From Paraphaeosphaeria minitans (taxonomy: Eukaryota > Ascomycota > Dothideomycetes > Pleosporales > Didymosphaeriaceae), in assembly GCA_015832175.1 (NCBI GenBank), contig WJXW01000006.1:1488001-1552000 (forward strand): a DNA stretch of 64,000 bases. Direction: 5' to 3'. The translations under genes and the position numbers were made by a program. The notes below the pieces were generated by a model. It made no database searches, had not been told where the DNA came from, and saw only the letters and a list, made by a program, of their open reading frames with translations. Shown here piece by piece: positions 44,301 to 55,871 of the stretch (position 1 is its first letter; the number at the start of each line of letters is the position of its first letter).

Positions 44301-47300
44301 TTGAACACTTCTGGTGGTATCGGCGTTGGCAAGCCCGCTACTACGCCCGAAAGTAGGTCCTCCACGACAGATGGTAACAAAGTTGGAAGTAAGATGCCGG
44401 ATCCAAGATTGCCTACTCCTGACAAGACACTGTTGAACACTTCTGGTGGTATCGGCGTTGGCAAGCCCGCTACTACGCCCGAAAGTAGGTCCTCCACGAC
44501 AGATGGTAACAAAGTTGGAAGTAAGATGCCGGATCCAAGATTGCCTACTCCTGACAAGACACTGTTGACCACTTCTGGTGGTATCGGCGTCGGCAAGCTC
44601 GCTACTACATCCGAGAGCAGGTTCTCAAGCTCATTCGGTCCAATTGATCGTGTTGGGGCAATTCCAGGCTCTATGTTGCCTAGTTCAGACAACCCACTAG
44701 CAATAACGTCGATTAGAGCGATGGTTGGCGAAGGCAGACCCGCGCCTAGCCCGACACTGCCCAGACCGGACAGCAAGTCTCCAATGACATTAGGGGGTAG
44801 AGAGACAGGAAAGGGCAGCCCGCTCGCCAATGAAAGTAGATCTTGGACAGACCCAGGAGTCTGAGGAAGGCCAGTCGCCAGCCCTGAAAGTAGATCCTGG
44901 ATAAGATTGGGATGTTGAGTTGTCGACGGGGGCCTAATTGTGTTGGCTATCGTTAGTAGATTGGACCCTGGCCCTGCAAGATTGGAAAGTACATCCTCAA
45001 CTATATTCGGTTGCGAAATCGTCGGGGGTGCATTTAAGATCCCTGATGGAGGTTGCAGACCGCTCAATATGCCCCCTATGAAATCTGGACGCGTTAGAGT
45101 CGGTATGGGCACCTGCGCCTCCGAGGGCAAAGGCAAGATAGACAGAGCTCCCACTTCCGACGGGATGCCGCCTACCACACTCTGAACATTCAATAGTGAC
45201 GGTCTGACAATGCCAGAGAGGACTCCTTCGACCAAGCTCCCAAGGGCAATAGACGGCAATTCTGTTGGTAGCAATTCGGGCACGGTCGGAACTGCCGCAG
45301 AAGTGATGATCGGATTGTTCAAGTCAGACAGCAAGCCGCCGACAAGGCCCCCTAATCCAGCAGAGATAGATGGCAGCGCCTCAGGCAGCACGTTCGACAC
45401 GATAGGAGGGATAATTGGGCTTTGCAGCGCCGAAACCAATCCACCAACAAGGCCATCGAGCAAGTTTCCAGGAATGTTTGCTGGCAAGGCCGTGACAAGC
45501 GGGTTTGGCCCGTTCGAGCCCCCAGGAGACAGCATGGCCGCAGTCGGCAGGGCAGGGAACAAGCCACTGATTACGTCGCCTATCACGTTGGAAACTGGCG
45601 CTGTGGGCAGCAATTCCGGAACGTTGGTCAAAGGTGAAGTACCTGGATTCAGTATTCCAGATAGAATTCCACCGACAACGCTTTTCACAGCCTCGGGCTT
45701 TGAAATGGAGGGAAGCAACCCCTGAATGTCGGTCAGAGGCGAAATGTCTGGATTTACGATCCCCGATAGGACACCACCTATAACGCTTTCCACGAGGTCC
45801 GGTTGCGAAGGAGTGGGTAGTATTTCGGGGAGTTCCGTCAAAAGAGAGGCAGCCGGATTCACCACTTCCGAAAGAACACCTCCGACAAGGCTTTCCAGTC
45901 CAATAGGCACTACGCCTGTGGGAAGTGATCCAGGTACGTTAGTGAGGGGCGAAAGAACTGGATTCACCACTTCCGAAAGAACACCTCCGACAAGGCTTTC
46001 CAGTCCAATAGGCACTACGCCTGTGGGAAGTGATCCAGGTACGTTAGTGAGGGGTGAAAGAACTGGATTCACCACTTCCGAAAGAACACCTCCGACAAGG
46101 CTTTCCAGTCCAATAGGCACTACGCCTGTGGGAAGTGATCCAGGTACGTTAGTGAGGGGCGAAAGAACTGGATTCACCACTTCCGAAAGAACACCTCCGA
46201 CAAGGCTTTCCAGTCCAATAGGCACTACGCCTGTGGGAAGTGATCCAGGTACGTTAGTGAGGGGTGAAAGAACTGGATTCACCACTTCCGAAAGAACACC
46301 TCCGACAAGGCTTTCCAGTCCAATAGGCACTACGCCTGTGGGAAGTGATCCAGGTACGTTAGTGAGGGGTGAAAGAACTGGATTCACCACTTCCGAAAGA
46401 ACACCTCCGACAAGGCTTTCCAGTCCAATAGGCACTACGCCTGTGGGAAGTGATCCAGGTACGTTAGTGAGGGGTGAAAGAACTGGATTCACCACTTCCG
46501 AAAGAACACCTCCGACAAGGCTTTCCAGTCCAATAGGCCCTAAGCCCGTAGGGCGTACCTCTGGAACATTTGTCAGGGGTGAAATAAGTGGATTCACCAC
46601 CGAAAGAACACCACCAACAAGGCTTTCCAGTCCAATAGGCCGTAATCCCGTGGGGCGTACTTCTGGAACGTTGGTAAGGGGCGAAATGACTGGATTTACC
46701 ACCGAAAGAACATCGCCGACAACGCTTTCTAGTCCAATGGGCACTAAGCCTGTGGGAAGTGATCCAGGCACGTTGGTAAGGGGCGAAATGACTGGATTTA
46801 CCACCGAAAGAACATCGCCGACGACACTTTCCAGTCCAATAGGCACTAAGCCTGTGGGAAGTGATCCAGGCACGTTGATAAGGGGTGAATTGACTGGATT
46901 CACCACCGAAAGAACATTGCCGACAACGCTTTCTAGTCCAATGGGCACTAAGCCTGTAGGGCGTACTTCGGGAACGTTTGTTAGAGGCGAGACCACGGGA
47001 TTGATAATTCCAGAAGCAAGGCCACCGGCATCGTTTAGGACGCTGGGTAGCGCACCATTTAGGCCTGACAGTAAACCACCCAAGAAATCAGGTGCGGTTG
47101 CTGCTACCGGTAGGGTTGGAAGCGAGATGGCGGGTAGTGACAGAGGGTTCAGTGGTGGCAAGTTGGTCAACGGTTGTAGAAGGTCGGAATCCAGACCGCC
47201 AATAACTCCGCTCACGATGTTGGGGACAGAAGCACTTGGCCCTGCTGGGGAAGCCGTAGGTATGGTGAGAGCGCCAGGAAGCCCAAGCCCGGATGGAATG

Positions 47301-50300
47301 ACAAGTATGTTGCTTGGTAGCGGGGACACAGGAACTGGTAGGGAAAGCGGTAGCGGAGAAACGGGGATCTGCAAACCCGATGCCAACACATCGATTATTT
47401 CACCAACAACATTTGGCACGGAGGATGCCGCTTGTGGGGCCGACGGGAGAGCGGTAGGAACTCCGCCAAGACCCAGGTCTGAAAGCAGACCACCAAGAGG
47501 TGAAGAAAGTCCGTCCAGTAGCCCCGGGACATTGTTTGAAGGGTTTAGAGCTGAGGCTGGTGCGTTTGCAGAGGGCACTGCGAGACTCACCGAAGGTAGG
47601 CCAAAATCAAAACTTGGAAGTGTATGAAGACCCAGCTGCAGTGAAAGACTAACGTTGATCAAGGGTGTAGTGGGCAGAGGTAAGTTCGGCAATTGCAGAC
47701 TAGGAAGTCCCAAAATGTTCCTGGTCGTGACTGGTAGGTTGTTCGATACGGGTGTCGGTACGGGGACGTTGATCAGGTTTGAAAGCAGTCCCCCAACGAT
47801 GTTCGGCACGCTTTGACCAGGGGCGCTCAATTGTAGCGAAGGCAACACCAAAGACTGCGGCAAGGAAGCAGCAGGAGGCACAACTGATGGTGCGGACAGT
47901 GGAAGAGGAAGCGGTGTTGAGAGAGCTCCCAGTCCGATCGCAGATAAAACATCCCCTATCAAACCTCCGCCAGCGCTGCTGACGGGTGGTCTCGCTGCTG
48001 AAGTTGGCAAAGTTTGCGGCGCAAGAACTGGTATCGACAGAAGTGGAGGCACACCAGGGCTCGCACCAAGTCCCAAAACGCTAGCTACACCTGGGATGAA
48101 TCCTTGGTTCGTGGGTATCGGTGCTGGAGCGTTGAAGCTCGACGGTATCGTTGTGAAGGGTTTGATGCCCAGCAGAGACATCATCTGATCACGTGGAAAG
48201 TAGATGCCCAAGTCATATGAAAGGTACGAAAGCATCTGTTCCAGCTGGTTCTCTTGTGGCCCAGAGAGACTAGTGGGCGAGGCCGTAATCAGAGGTGCGT
48301 TGACAGTCGCAGAAGCGAGGACTGGTACCCCAAGTAAACTTCCCAGAACATTGCCTATCTCCGGTAAGAGTGATTGACCGTTAACAGCCACTGGTGCTGC
48401 CGCGGAAGGTATCGAACTCTGCTGCGCCAGGAGGCTATCCGCAAAATTATCCAATGCGGATTCAAAAGCAGCTGGCAACGGTGCTAGACTAGCAGGTGAA
48501 GATACCACCGGTAGACCCGATGGAAAACCAAGTGAAGGTAGATTCGGATTAAAACTGGGTTGAGCCACCAGACTTTGGAGCGCAGATCCCAAACCAGGTA
48601 GTAATGGCGAGACGAAATTTGCACCAGGTACTGAAGACGGCAGGGATAGTGAAGGTGCTGGATTAATACCGCCTCCGCCTGCAGCGAAGCTCGACACCGT
48701 GACACCACCCCCTGCTAGAAACGATGCGACGCCACCGAGAGGATTTTGAATGCTGCTGGCCACAGGAATCGAAGGAGCCAAGGGAGCATTCACCGAAAGT
48801 GTCGGCACGGCTAGTAGGCCGCTCAAAGCTCCAGCTACACCAGAAAGGAGGCCGCCAACGGGAGTGAGAGGATTTTCAATACTGATGGCCGGAAGGGAGA
48901 GCGCGGGAATGTTCGCCGAAGGTGTTGGCAAAGCCAATACGCCACTAAGGCCTCCAGCGACACCAGAAAGGAGGCCGCCAACGGGAGTGAGAGGATTTTG
49001 AATACTAATAGCTGGAAGGGAGAGCGCGGGAATGTCCGCCGAAGGTGTTGGCAAAGCTAATACACCACTCAAGCCTCCAACGACACCAGAAAGGAGGCCA
49101 CCGGCAGCGCTGAGAGGGTTTTGAACGCTGTTTACGCTTGGTACCGAGCGTGAAATGGCTGAGAGTGTCGAGAGCGTGGGCAAGCCAGACAAGCCGCCAA
49201 GGACACCGGATAAAATGCCTCCAACAGGTGTAAGAGGATTCTGCGCGGCGACAGCACTAGGAGGGTTTTGTATGCCTAGGCTTGCTCCTGCAATGCCAGA
49301 TACAATGCCACCGACGAGGGTGAGAGGATTCTGTACACCACCTACGCTGGGCGTCGGTACGGCTAGTATACTGTTCAGGCCGAGACCGAGGCCGCCGAGT
49401 GCTCCCCCAAGCCCATTCTGAACACTGCTCACCTGCAGTATTGAGGACGGGAGCAGTGGAGCAGCGGAAGAGGGAAGCAGTGCAGGAAACGACGGTGCGA
49501 TCAGCGGTATTGAAGATACCGCAGGCGTCGACAGTCTGATTGACGAAACTTGCGCGTTGAATGACTTCAAGATACTCGACAATATAGGTGCGACAGGGTT
49601 GGTCGGCAGCGCAGGTGATAGGGAAACGCTGGGAACAGCGATGCTCGGGATTGGAAGTGAGAGAACGCTCGCAACGGCGGAAAGAAGACTTCCAGGGTTT
49701 ATGACCGAGGCCAGTGGTGAGGCACTGCCGGCAGGTAATCCCGTCGATGCCCTTGGAGTGGAGCTTGCCAGCAGGCCCAGGACGGCCGACGGCCCGACAG
49801 AGAGACTGGCTCCAATGCTGAAGCCGACGTGAATGGGCGCCGCAGATGAGGCAACAGAAGCTGCCCTAACGGACGAAACCGGCGAGGCAGAACTCAATGC
49901 TACGGATGCAGGCCTCGGCGTGCGCAACGAGCTTGGTAGCAACGTGTTGGCGACTCCGACGGGGATCAAGGCGATCAGGCCGTTGGTTATACCAAGCGTT
50001 GCTCCGAGTGCAGTGCCCAACCCGCCTACCAAATCTCCTACGACGCCCGTGACTCCCTTCAGCAGACAGGAGTTTGTGGCCTTGTCGTATGTAGCGCCAA
50101 CACAGTAAGGGTTGCCTAAGGTGCGGGTTCGAAGTCAGTATGAATCAAGACAGGGTGGATTGAGTCTCAAAAAGAAGGCTTCTCTTCCGCAAAGAAGGCA
50201 CCTCCACTTTGTACCCATGATTTGCTCACCGACACAGCTATCGACACACACCGTCAGGCTGGGTGTGATGCTTGCACTTAGGGCTGTCTGGAGTATGTTC

Positions 50301-50542
50301 GTGTTGCATACGACTTGGTAGACGCGACCTTGGTCAACAATGGTGGAACCGTTCGTGTACGTTGCGCCATTGCCGTCAGTGCAAGTCAAGGCGGTAGGTT
50401 GACCGGTGAGGCCACCAATGAGTCCTCCCAGGAGTCCTTGTGGTCGGGCAAGAGCGCCATTGATGAAGACTACCCAGACGAAGATGTGACCGAGACAGTT
50501 ATTCCAAGCTCGTTGCTTAGATCGCATATGAGAATTGAACAT
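29336..50542 (-). CDS. Giant (about 7,030-residue) secreted repeat protein with chitin-binding C-terminus
   Basis: Exon 1 is 50542-50230 and exon 2 is 50115-29336, joined by a 114-bp GT-AG intron in frame; exon 2 is 20,780 bp without a stop. A second in-frame ATG at 50527 gives a signal peptide (NCLGHIFVWVVFINGALA). Residues about 50-125 form a Cys domain of PAN/apple type completed across the intron (VCVDSC, then GNPYCVGATYDKATNSC). Some 5,800 Leu/Ser/Pro/Gly/Val-rich residues follow, made of repeat families. Near the C-terminus are two CCGV plus PAN-like domains (about 5955-6052 and 6195-6290), a hevein-type domain with eight Cys (about 6412-6458) and an acidic tail (about 6790-7030). Secretion and binding to cell wall chitin are inferred. 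I do not recognise the whole protein. Shadow frames on the other strand are an effect of repeats and codon bias. Confidence 0.85.
31058..31202 (-). other. Hevein-type chitin-binding (CBM18-like) domain in the giant protein
   Basis: The segment reads LCGIPFGYTCEGSAFGSCCG, then ICGNDELHCSRGC and YGLCG. It has eight cysteines in the hevein order, including the adjacent CC pair. The family binds chitin or N-acetylglucosamine. Aromatic binding positions are partly conserved (Tyr, Phe), so affinity is uncertain. Confidence 0.7.
33060..33985. repeat. Mixed 33-bp/21-bp coding minisatellite in the giant gene
   Basis: On the minus strand this codes for alternating 11-residue units (RSSIPAPLASL) and 7-residue units (RSSIPTP). 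More than 20 units can be read, with single-base variants between copies, and higher-order blocks combining 33- and 21-bp units recur, which suggests recent unequal exchange. Confidence 0.9.
39044..39385. repeat. 114-bp coding tandem repeat in the giant gene
   Basis: Equivalent points lie at 39044, 39161 and 39275, giving spacings of 117 and 114 bp. The last two units are almost identical at the DNA level. The coded unit contains NSFLGGVLSGLGSLPGVVLP. A more diverged unit follows. Confidence 0.85.
43560..44640. repeat. 132-bp coding tandem repeat in the giant gene
   Basis: The string ATCCAAGATT recurs at 44137, 44269, 44401 and 44533, exactly 132 bp apart. More diverged and partly deleted units extend left to about 43560. 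The coded unit of 44 residues contains EVFNSVLSGVGNLGSGILLP and PTLLPS. Confidence 0.9.
45855..46589. repeat. Seven 105-bp near-identical tandem repeats in the giant gene
   Basis: The start GGATTCACCACTTCCG recurs at 45855, 45960, 46065, 46170, 46275, 46380 and 46485, every 105 bp. The first six units differ by only a few bases; the seventh diverges in its second half. The coded unit is 35 residues with LTNVPGSLPTGVVPIGLES and LVGGVLSEVVNPVLSP. Diverged copies continue on both sides, from about 45600 to 47000. Confidence 0.95.
48730..49260. repeat. About 123-bp coding tandem repeats near the 5' end of the giant gene
   Basis: Four to five units code for a roughly 41-residue segment with NPLTPVGGLLSGVAGGLSGV and LALPTPS. 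Two central copies are nearly identical in DNA; the outer ones are diverged. Confidence 0.8.
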
Positions 50543-51118
50543 GATGCGGAGGAGGGGCTACCGCGCCCTGTAGCAATGGAAAATAGCAAAAATGAGTGCT
50601 TCAGATCGAATGCGCCTAGTTCAAATGAGCGTAAAGGCAACGTGAGCGACTGACGCTGGAAAGAGTGTATGCCAAATCGCAACAACGACTGCGAAAGGAA
50701 ATTTCACGTTTGGAGGACGACTAGACTGAGAAACACGAACTCCCTTTCTAATTACTAAATGCGCGTCGACACGAATGGATATCTGAACGTGATGGAATGT
50801 GCGAAGAGGGCTGACGGCGAGAATGTGGCAGGAGTTACCGATTGAGTCGAGACCCTCAGCATCTGCATATCAGACTTGCAAGTGGCCAAAGAATGCATAA
50901 CAGCACAGGTGCACATTGAAGTATCTTCTTCCCTACGACTAGACATTAATTGTTTTTCTGCTTGAACTTACATGGCTCAAAACAATAACCATCACCCGCG
51001 ATCGCGACGGAGTTCTTCGCGGTTGATGTCGTCATCTCTCTGCAAGGGAAGATAGGACAGCGGGGGCGTCCTCGGGGGAGTGACCATGTGCAGGCCATTG
51101 GTCTCTGCGCTTAGATCC
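50543..51118. promoter_or_regulatory. Upstream region of the giant gene
   Basis: This is 576 bp between the giant gene's ATG and the 3' end of the short-chain dehydrogenase, so it must hold most of the giant gene's promoter. I see no TATA box, long repeat or ORF with features. Confidence 0.4.
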
Positions 51119-52101
51119 CTACAGCTTTGCACGCAGCTTGGTACTGTCCTTCCTCTTTCCCTCATCCATTTGCTCATTGACCGTGAGGTCGGGAAGTAAT
51201 TTCGGCATGATTCGCCGCGGCTTCGACCCGGCCACAAGATTGTACTTGTCGAAATCGACAACGCCCTTCTTTCTCAGAAAGTCTTCGTCGAGCTCCAGAC
51301 AACCATTGACCTCTGTTGCGGGTGAGTTCAGCATCGCGAGGATAGCATCCGAATATATCGTCGGCTTGCGCAGCTCGTGCGCAGCGTCCTCCTCGGTCGT
51401 CTTCGTCGCGGCACTCTGGATTGCTGCTGCAGGCCAGATACTTGTGATGGCCATGTCTCGCCTGCCTTCTCTTTCCCAATCCATAGCTAGGCCCTTGGTG
51501 AGCACACTCATGCCTACTTTGCCCATCGCATACGCCGTCTTGCCGCGAAAAAAGCGCGAGTATATAGGCGGGCTCACGACGATGATGCGGCCCTTCCACC
51601 CGTTCGCTTTGAAGTGTGGTAGGGAGGCTTGCACGGTGCCGTACAGTCCCTCCACGTTCACTCGCTGCATGAGCTGGAAACGCTTCATCGGCGTGTTCTC
51701 GACACTTGCCCACCAGATGGCGCCTGAGTTGTAGACCAGCACGTCCAGACGCCCATACTTCTTGGTGGCCTCATCGAGCAGTTTCTGGACGCTGGCATGG
51801 TCGCGGGTGTCTACGGCGATAGCTGTGGCCTCGCCCCCAGCTTCGCGAATTTCGCGCTCGACCGTGCTGATGGTAGATTGTGGCGAGTTTGGGTCGGGAG
51901 GAAAGGGCGTGACGGTCGAGGCATCCGACGTGCTCTTCGCTGCAACGACGACTGCATGCGCGTCAGCCAGTTCTCCAACACTTGTAGGCCACGTGGATAC
52001 TCACCGACGTATCCGTTCCTCGCCAGATCAACAGCTACCTGCCTTCCTATGCCTCGGGAAGCGCCCACTACGAGTGCCACCTTCTTTTCCGACTTCGCCA
52101 T
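51119..52101 (-). CDS. HSDL2-like short-chain dehydrogenase/reductase with C-terminal AKL
   Basis: Two exons, 52101-52005 and 51951-51119, code for 309 residues. The 53-bp intron is GT-AG, and the junction reads NGYVVVVAAKST. The NAD(P)-binding motif is VGASRGIGRQVA. The active site shows Ser in IIVVSPPIYSRF and the Tyr/Lys pair in YAMGKVG. A long insert rich in Pro/Asp (FPPDPNSP) follows strand 2, as in HSDL2-type enzymes. The protein ends RAKL; AKL fits the PTS1 consensus, so peroxisomal import is likely. The substrate is unknown. It shares a 488-bp divergent promoter region with a kappa-class glutathione transferase, which suggests a common compartment or induction, by inference only. Confidence 0.85.
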
Positions 52102-52589
52102 GATGAACGCGCGGCAATTGTTCCTACAAGTAGTAGGTATGTCTCCCTTGTTACCGTGCTCCGAGGAATGTGGACGACTGAGCCCTTTCAAGTCGCGTAT
52201 AGCATGCTGCCCTTTCTATACTCTGCGCCTCGGTCCCTCGCGGAGGCATGCGCATCACTGCGCGATGAGATGTCGCATGATTACTGATGACGCCGAGGAG
52301 CGACTCTCACTAGCTTTCACAACCGAGGTTGCCAAGCCTACCCCAACATTTGAACGTACCGGTAGAGTCCCACCAAGCCTGCATAGTGTAATAGAGATCA
52401 TTGCCATCGCCATCTCCAGGAGCTCGAGCATTTATTATTTGACGCTATACCGTATATCACAACCCTATTGCTAAGAGGACCTCGGCAAATGCATGCGAGC
52501 GTCGAGTGATGCCATAAACCTCCAGTTTCACACAATCGCGCCCCGGTTTACTCAGCTTCGTCTCTCCGGCCCCCGAATCAAGCGTCACT
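52102..52589. promoter_or_regulatory. Divergent promoter region of the dehydrogenase and GST kappa genes
   Basis: The two start codons are 488 bp apart and face outward. The region is otherwise noncoding, with an ATTTATTATTTG stretch near 52430 and no clear TATA box. Confidence 0.5.
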
Positions 52590-53613
52590 ATGTCTGGCGG
52601 CAAAATCACGGCGTATCTTGACTGCGGTAGCTTCTTCCCATCTCCACACGTGCCCTCCCGTCCTAATTGCATCAGTGTCACCCTTCTCATACTTTGCTCT
52701 CAAACATCTTGAGAAACACAGGCCAGTCCTCGAATCTTACAATGTAGAAATAGAGTACGTGCTCCAATCCGTGCCGCTCGGCTCGCAGATACCCACTTGC
52801 ACCTGCAAACGCATGCGTGACGCCCTGCTACAGCTTCCCGCAAGAAGATTTCAGTGCATCGCATTCTGACATGAGCAGCATAGTGCCCGTCTTCCTTGGC
52901 GGCATCATGGAAGGCAGTGGTACGTATCTCCTTCCGCGCGAGGCAAGACCGGGCTGTTCTAAGCAATGTTGCTAGGCAACAAACCCCCATGGACTCTCAA
53001 GGCCAAAGCCTCCTACTCAGGTCCCGATTCCGCACGTGCAAAGCGCTATTTTGGGGTCCCCAAGATGCAGACGCCTTCGTTTTTCCCCATCCTCTCGCTC
53101 CTGCCCCAGCGTGCTCTGGTGTACATCAAAGTTACGTACCCTGAGCTCTTCGTGCAGACATTTCTAGACTTGTTCTGTGCCATGTGGGAGGAGAACCAGG
53201 ATGTCAGCAAGCCAAATCTCCTTTCGGTGGCATTGTCGAAGAGATTTGAAGAGGTGCAGATTCGTGAGATACTGGACAAAGCAACCGCACCCGAGTGCAA
53301 GCAAGCGTTGAATGCGAAGACGAAGGAAGCGCTCGAGCAGGGTGCATTCGGATGCCCGTGGTTCTGGGTGCGCAACTTTAAAGGAGAAGAAGAGCCGTTC
53401 TTTGGAAGTGACAGGTACGTCTGCCTCTTTTCTGTGGGGTCCTACCTACATGTTTCGAGTATGGTTCCCGGCGGCGACTCGGGTCGTATGCGAAATGAAA
53501 CGAGACCTTTGAGGAAGGAAGCTGATCCTGGTAGGTTCCACTTCATGTGGCAGCATCTGGACCTGGCGTGGAAAGATGTTGAGCTGCTGCCGCCTCCGCA
53601 AGCAAAGATCTAA
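52590..53613 (+). CDS. Glutathione S-transferase kappa (DsbA-like thioredoxin fold)
   Basis: Five exons, 52590-52626, 52676-52754, 52879-52919, 52976-53414 and 53535-53613, code for 224 residues. All introns are GT-AG and every junction keeps the frame. The third exon has a tandem acceptor (GAGCAG) that could add one Ser. The family is shown by YLDCVSPFSYFALKHLE with the active-site Ser, VPVFLGGIM, NKPPWTLKAK, GAFGCPWFWV and GSDRFHFMWQHL. Kappa GSTs conjugate glutathione and resemble bacterial DsbA and 2-hydroxychromene-2-carboxylate isomerase. They act in mitochondria or peroxisomes in animals. The C-terminus is QAKI, at best a weak PTS1-like ending. The last intron is 120 bp, long for this window. 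Confidence 0.9.
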
Positions 53614-55778
53614 GCTGGGTATGCCAATATGCACCCACAACCAGCGGGAAGCTTTTAGTGTGAGACATAGCCCAGATCCAGAATAGTCGGTACGCCCTTT
53701 CAGATTGACACAATCAATAGACGAGTTTAGCTCAGCCCTCTTCTTAAACATTCATTCGACTCGAACCCTTTACCGAGTATTCATTCTTGACTTGTTCGAC
53801 CTTTCGCTTCCCCCCTGCACATTGCAACTTGACAATGGGCATCCCTTCCTGTCCTATCTCGAGCTCGTTCACGTTCATGGCGGTTCGTGACAACATTGGC
53901 TAAAAGCCATCAACGCTTTGACCGTCTCACCGGAATGGGCTCTTACATTCCCCAGACATCTACCAAACAACTGCACGGAGGTCTCTCCCTGTCGAACTTA
54001 ACTCTAGGTAGATAGGACACGAGATTTCGAGCCGTGGAGTGACTTCGGCTCCCATCGACTTCGGGACGATGTGAGAGCGAAGATGCCAAGCGTGTCTAAA
54101 TGATGAACGTCATTCCATTAGGTATTTGTGAAGCCCCAGATGCTCGAGATGAACTAATAGCCTCGAAGCAGCATTCTAAGCAACAATGCGCCTTGAATTT
54201 CTTTCGCATTACTCGAGACAGTTACCTAGAGCTTTTGGCAAAGCTGGAATCGTGCAAAACGTGATAAAAACCCAACGTCGTACGCGTGCACGTGCAACGC
54301 CCTCCGCCGATACCTACCTATGCACTGGCCTCTATGGACAAATGTTGTACATGCGCCCCTTCATCCCAGCGAAGATCATCTCTCCAATACTTGCTTTGTC
54401 CACGACGATGCGTCACAGATGACTGCTCACCTGCTGCAGCGCCGTTGGCCGCGCCTTATGAGGATTGTAGTTGATTTGCCATGCGCGTACCCGTTCGCTT
54501 CTGTACGTCAGCCAAACAAGACGATGCAGGTACATGGGGCCAGCTCAGGCAGCATCAGAAGAGCAATCACGATTCGGGGCAGGCTTTGCTGCTCGACTCT
54601 GATAGGCCGTCGAGGGAGGAGGGACTGCTGGAGATCTTCTGCTGGGCTAGGCATACAGCAGGCCTACGGCAGGCCTGCCACGTCGGAAGGTGCTCGCTCG
54701 TCATCGCAGCGCTGTCAGTCAGGAGACGGCGGGCTTAGCGTGTATGTACTATGGGTTGGTAGGAAAGGAACGGCACGATCATGGCTTCGCCGTGTAGATC
54801 CGCACACTGTCGGGTCGGTTCGAAGAGATAGCCAGAGCGGTACCGAATTTGGCCGTCACGGCGGCTTTGGTATTGTACCCGTCGCCGCACCTCCAAAGAC
54901 ATGGATTAAACGGACAAGGAGTTGCGGCGTGGAGGGTCGTTTCGGTAGTATAGATAGGAAGCCCTTTCACTCTAGTAAAACCTACTTTGCTTATGTGATT
55001 GTCAGCATTTGCAGCTTCGGCTCTTTTTCCACTCTGCTTCATGCTAATTCGTTCGCGTATCTCCCGTATGTCTCCTTCACTCAGACTCGTTCCACGAAGC
55101 GGAGTTGCTGACTTGCCCTAGAGTGTTTGTGCTGTCCTTTACGATCTTAGCTCAATCTCTGAGATGCCCTGCGTGCCAGGAGCCCCCGTGGCATACATGT
55201 GAGTGACTTGGTCATGTCTTGACAAATGAGCCGGCGCATGATGGCCATGAGAGCAAGCTTAGTGCGGCTTTGCTGGTCTAGTGTATGAGAACCGCACATG
55301 CCTGGCCTTGAGCCTCATCCATGGACCATTCACAACCAATGCAAAGTCCGCGAAAACCCGCGCGCTGAGGCGGTCAGTAATTATACCATTTGCAAGGCAG
55401 GCTTTCTCTCTTACCACGTGGTCGCGTGGGGTAGTCCTCCTTCACCTGAGAGCCCAAGACCCGGGCGTGACCCGTGAATGGTCGCTTCAACCGCGACGAC
55501 CTTTGTACGGCCTCATCCCCGATTCACGGAGCGGCAGTGACGCCGACTTTTGCTATCTCTTCCCTGCCACGTCTGAGCAGCACGCAGAACGTGACCTTAC
55601 TGATACTTGTTGTTCTTATAGGCCGCACATCCTTCTCATGACACAAGCTCTGTACCAAGAGCGAGCTCGTCAAGACGTTGTAATTCACGCACAACCACAC
55701 TCTCTCGTCTCCGCGTCGTGCTTTCGCCAGCTCCATCAACGACACTCGCCCCAGCAAGCAAGTGTTGGAAGATACGCC
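53614..55778. other. 2.2-kb gene-poor region upstream of the Gln-rich regulator
   Basis: No gene was supported. A plus-strand open frame at 54320-55111 lacks any motif and is Arg/Ser-rich, as expected by chance. From 55281 a frame is open into the next gene, but its only ATG before 55779 is at 55638, in a poor context. TAGGTAGATAGG (near 53999) and ATACCTACCTATG (near 54309) belong to the dispersed TACCTA-type motif. CACGTG occurs near 54290 and 55415. Confidence 0.45.
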
Positions 55779-55839
55779 ATGCAGCAAGCTACCTTGGTAA
55801 GAGCAACCCTACTTCGCGCTCACACAGAAGTTAATCAGC

Positions 55840-55871
<32 letters not shown>

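Noticed and set aside
43311..44864. Plus-strand open frame of 517 codons
   Set aside because: This is a shadow of the 132-bp repeats in the giant gene; it has no independent features.
45726..47627. Plus-strand open frame of 633 codons opposite the giant gene
   Set aside because: It follows the 105-bp repeats exactly and is the complement of the giant gene's codons. It has no start context, no domain, and a Thr/Pro/Ser/Gly mix explained by the antisense of Leu/Ser/Pro/Gly codons.
54320..55111. Plus-strand open frame of 263 codons
   Set aside because: No motif and Arg/Ser/Gly-rich; overlapping frames occur nearby. More likely chance.
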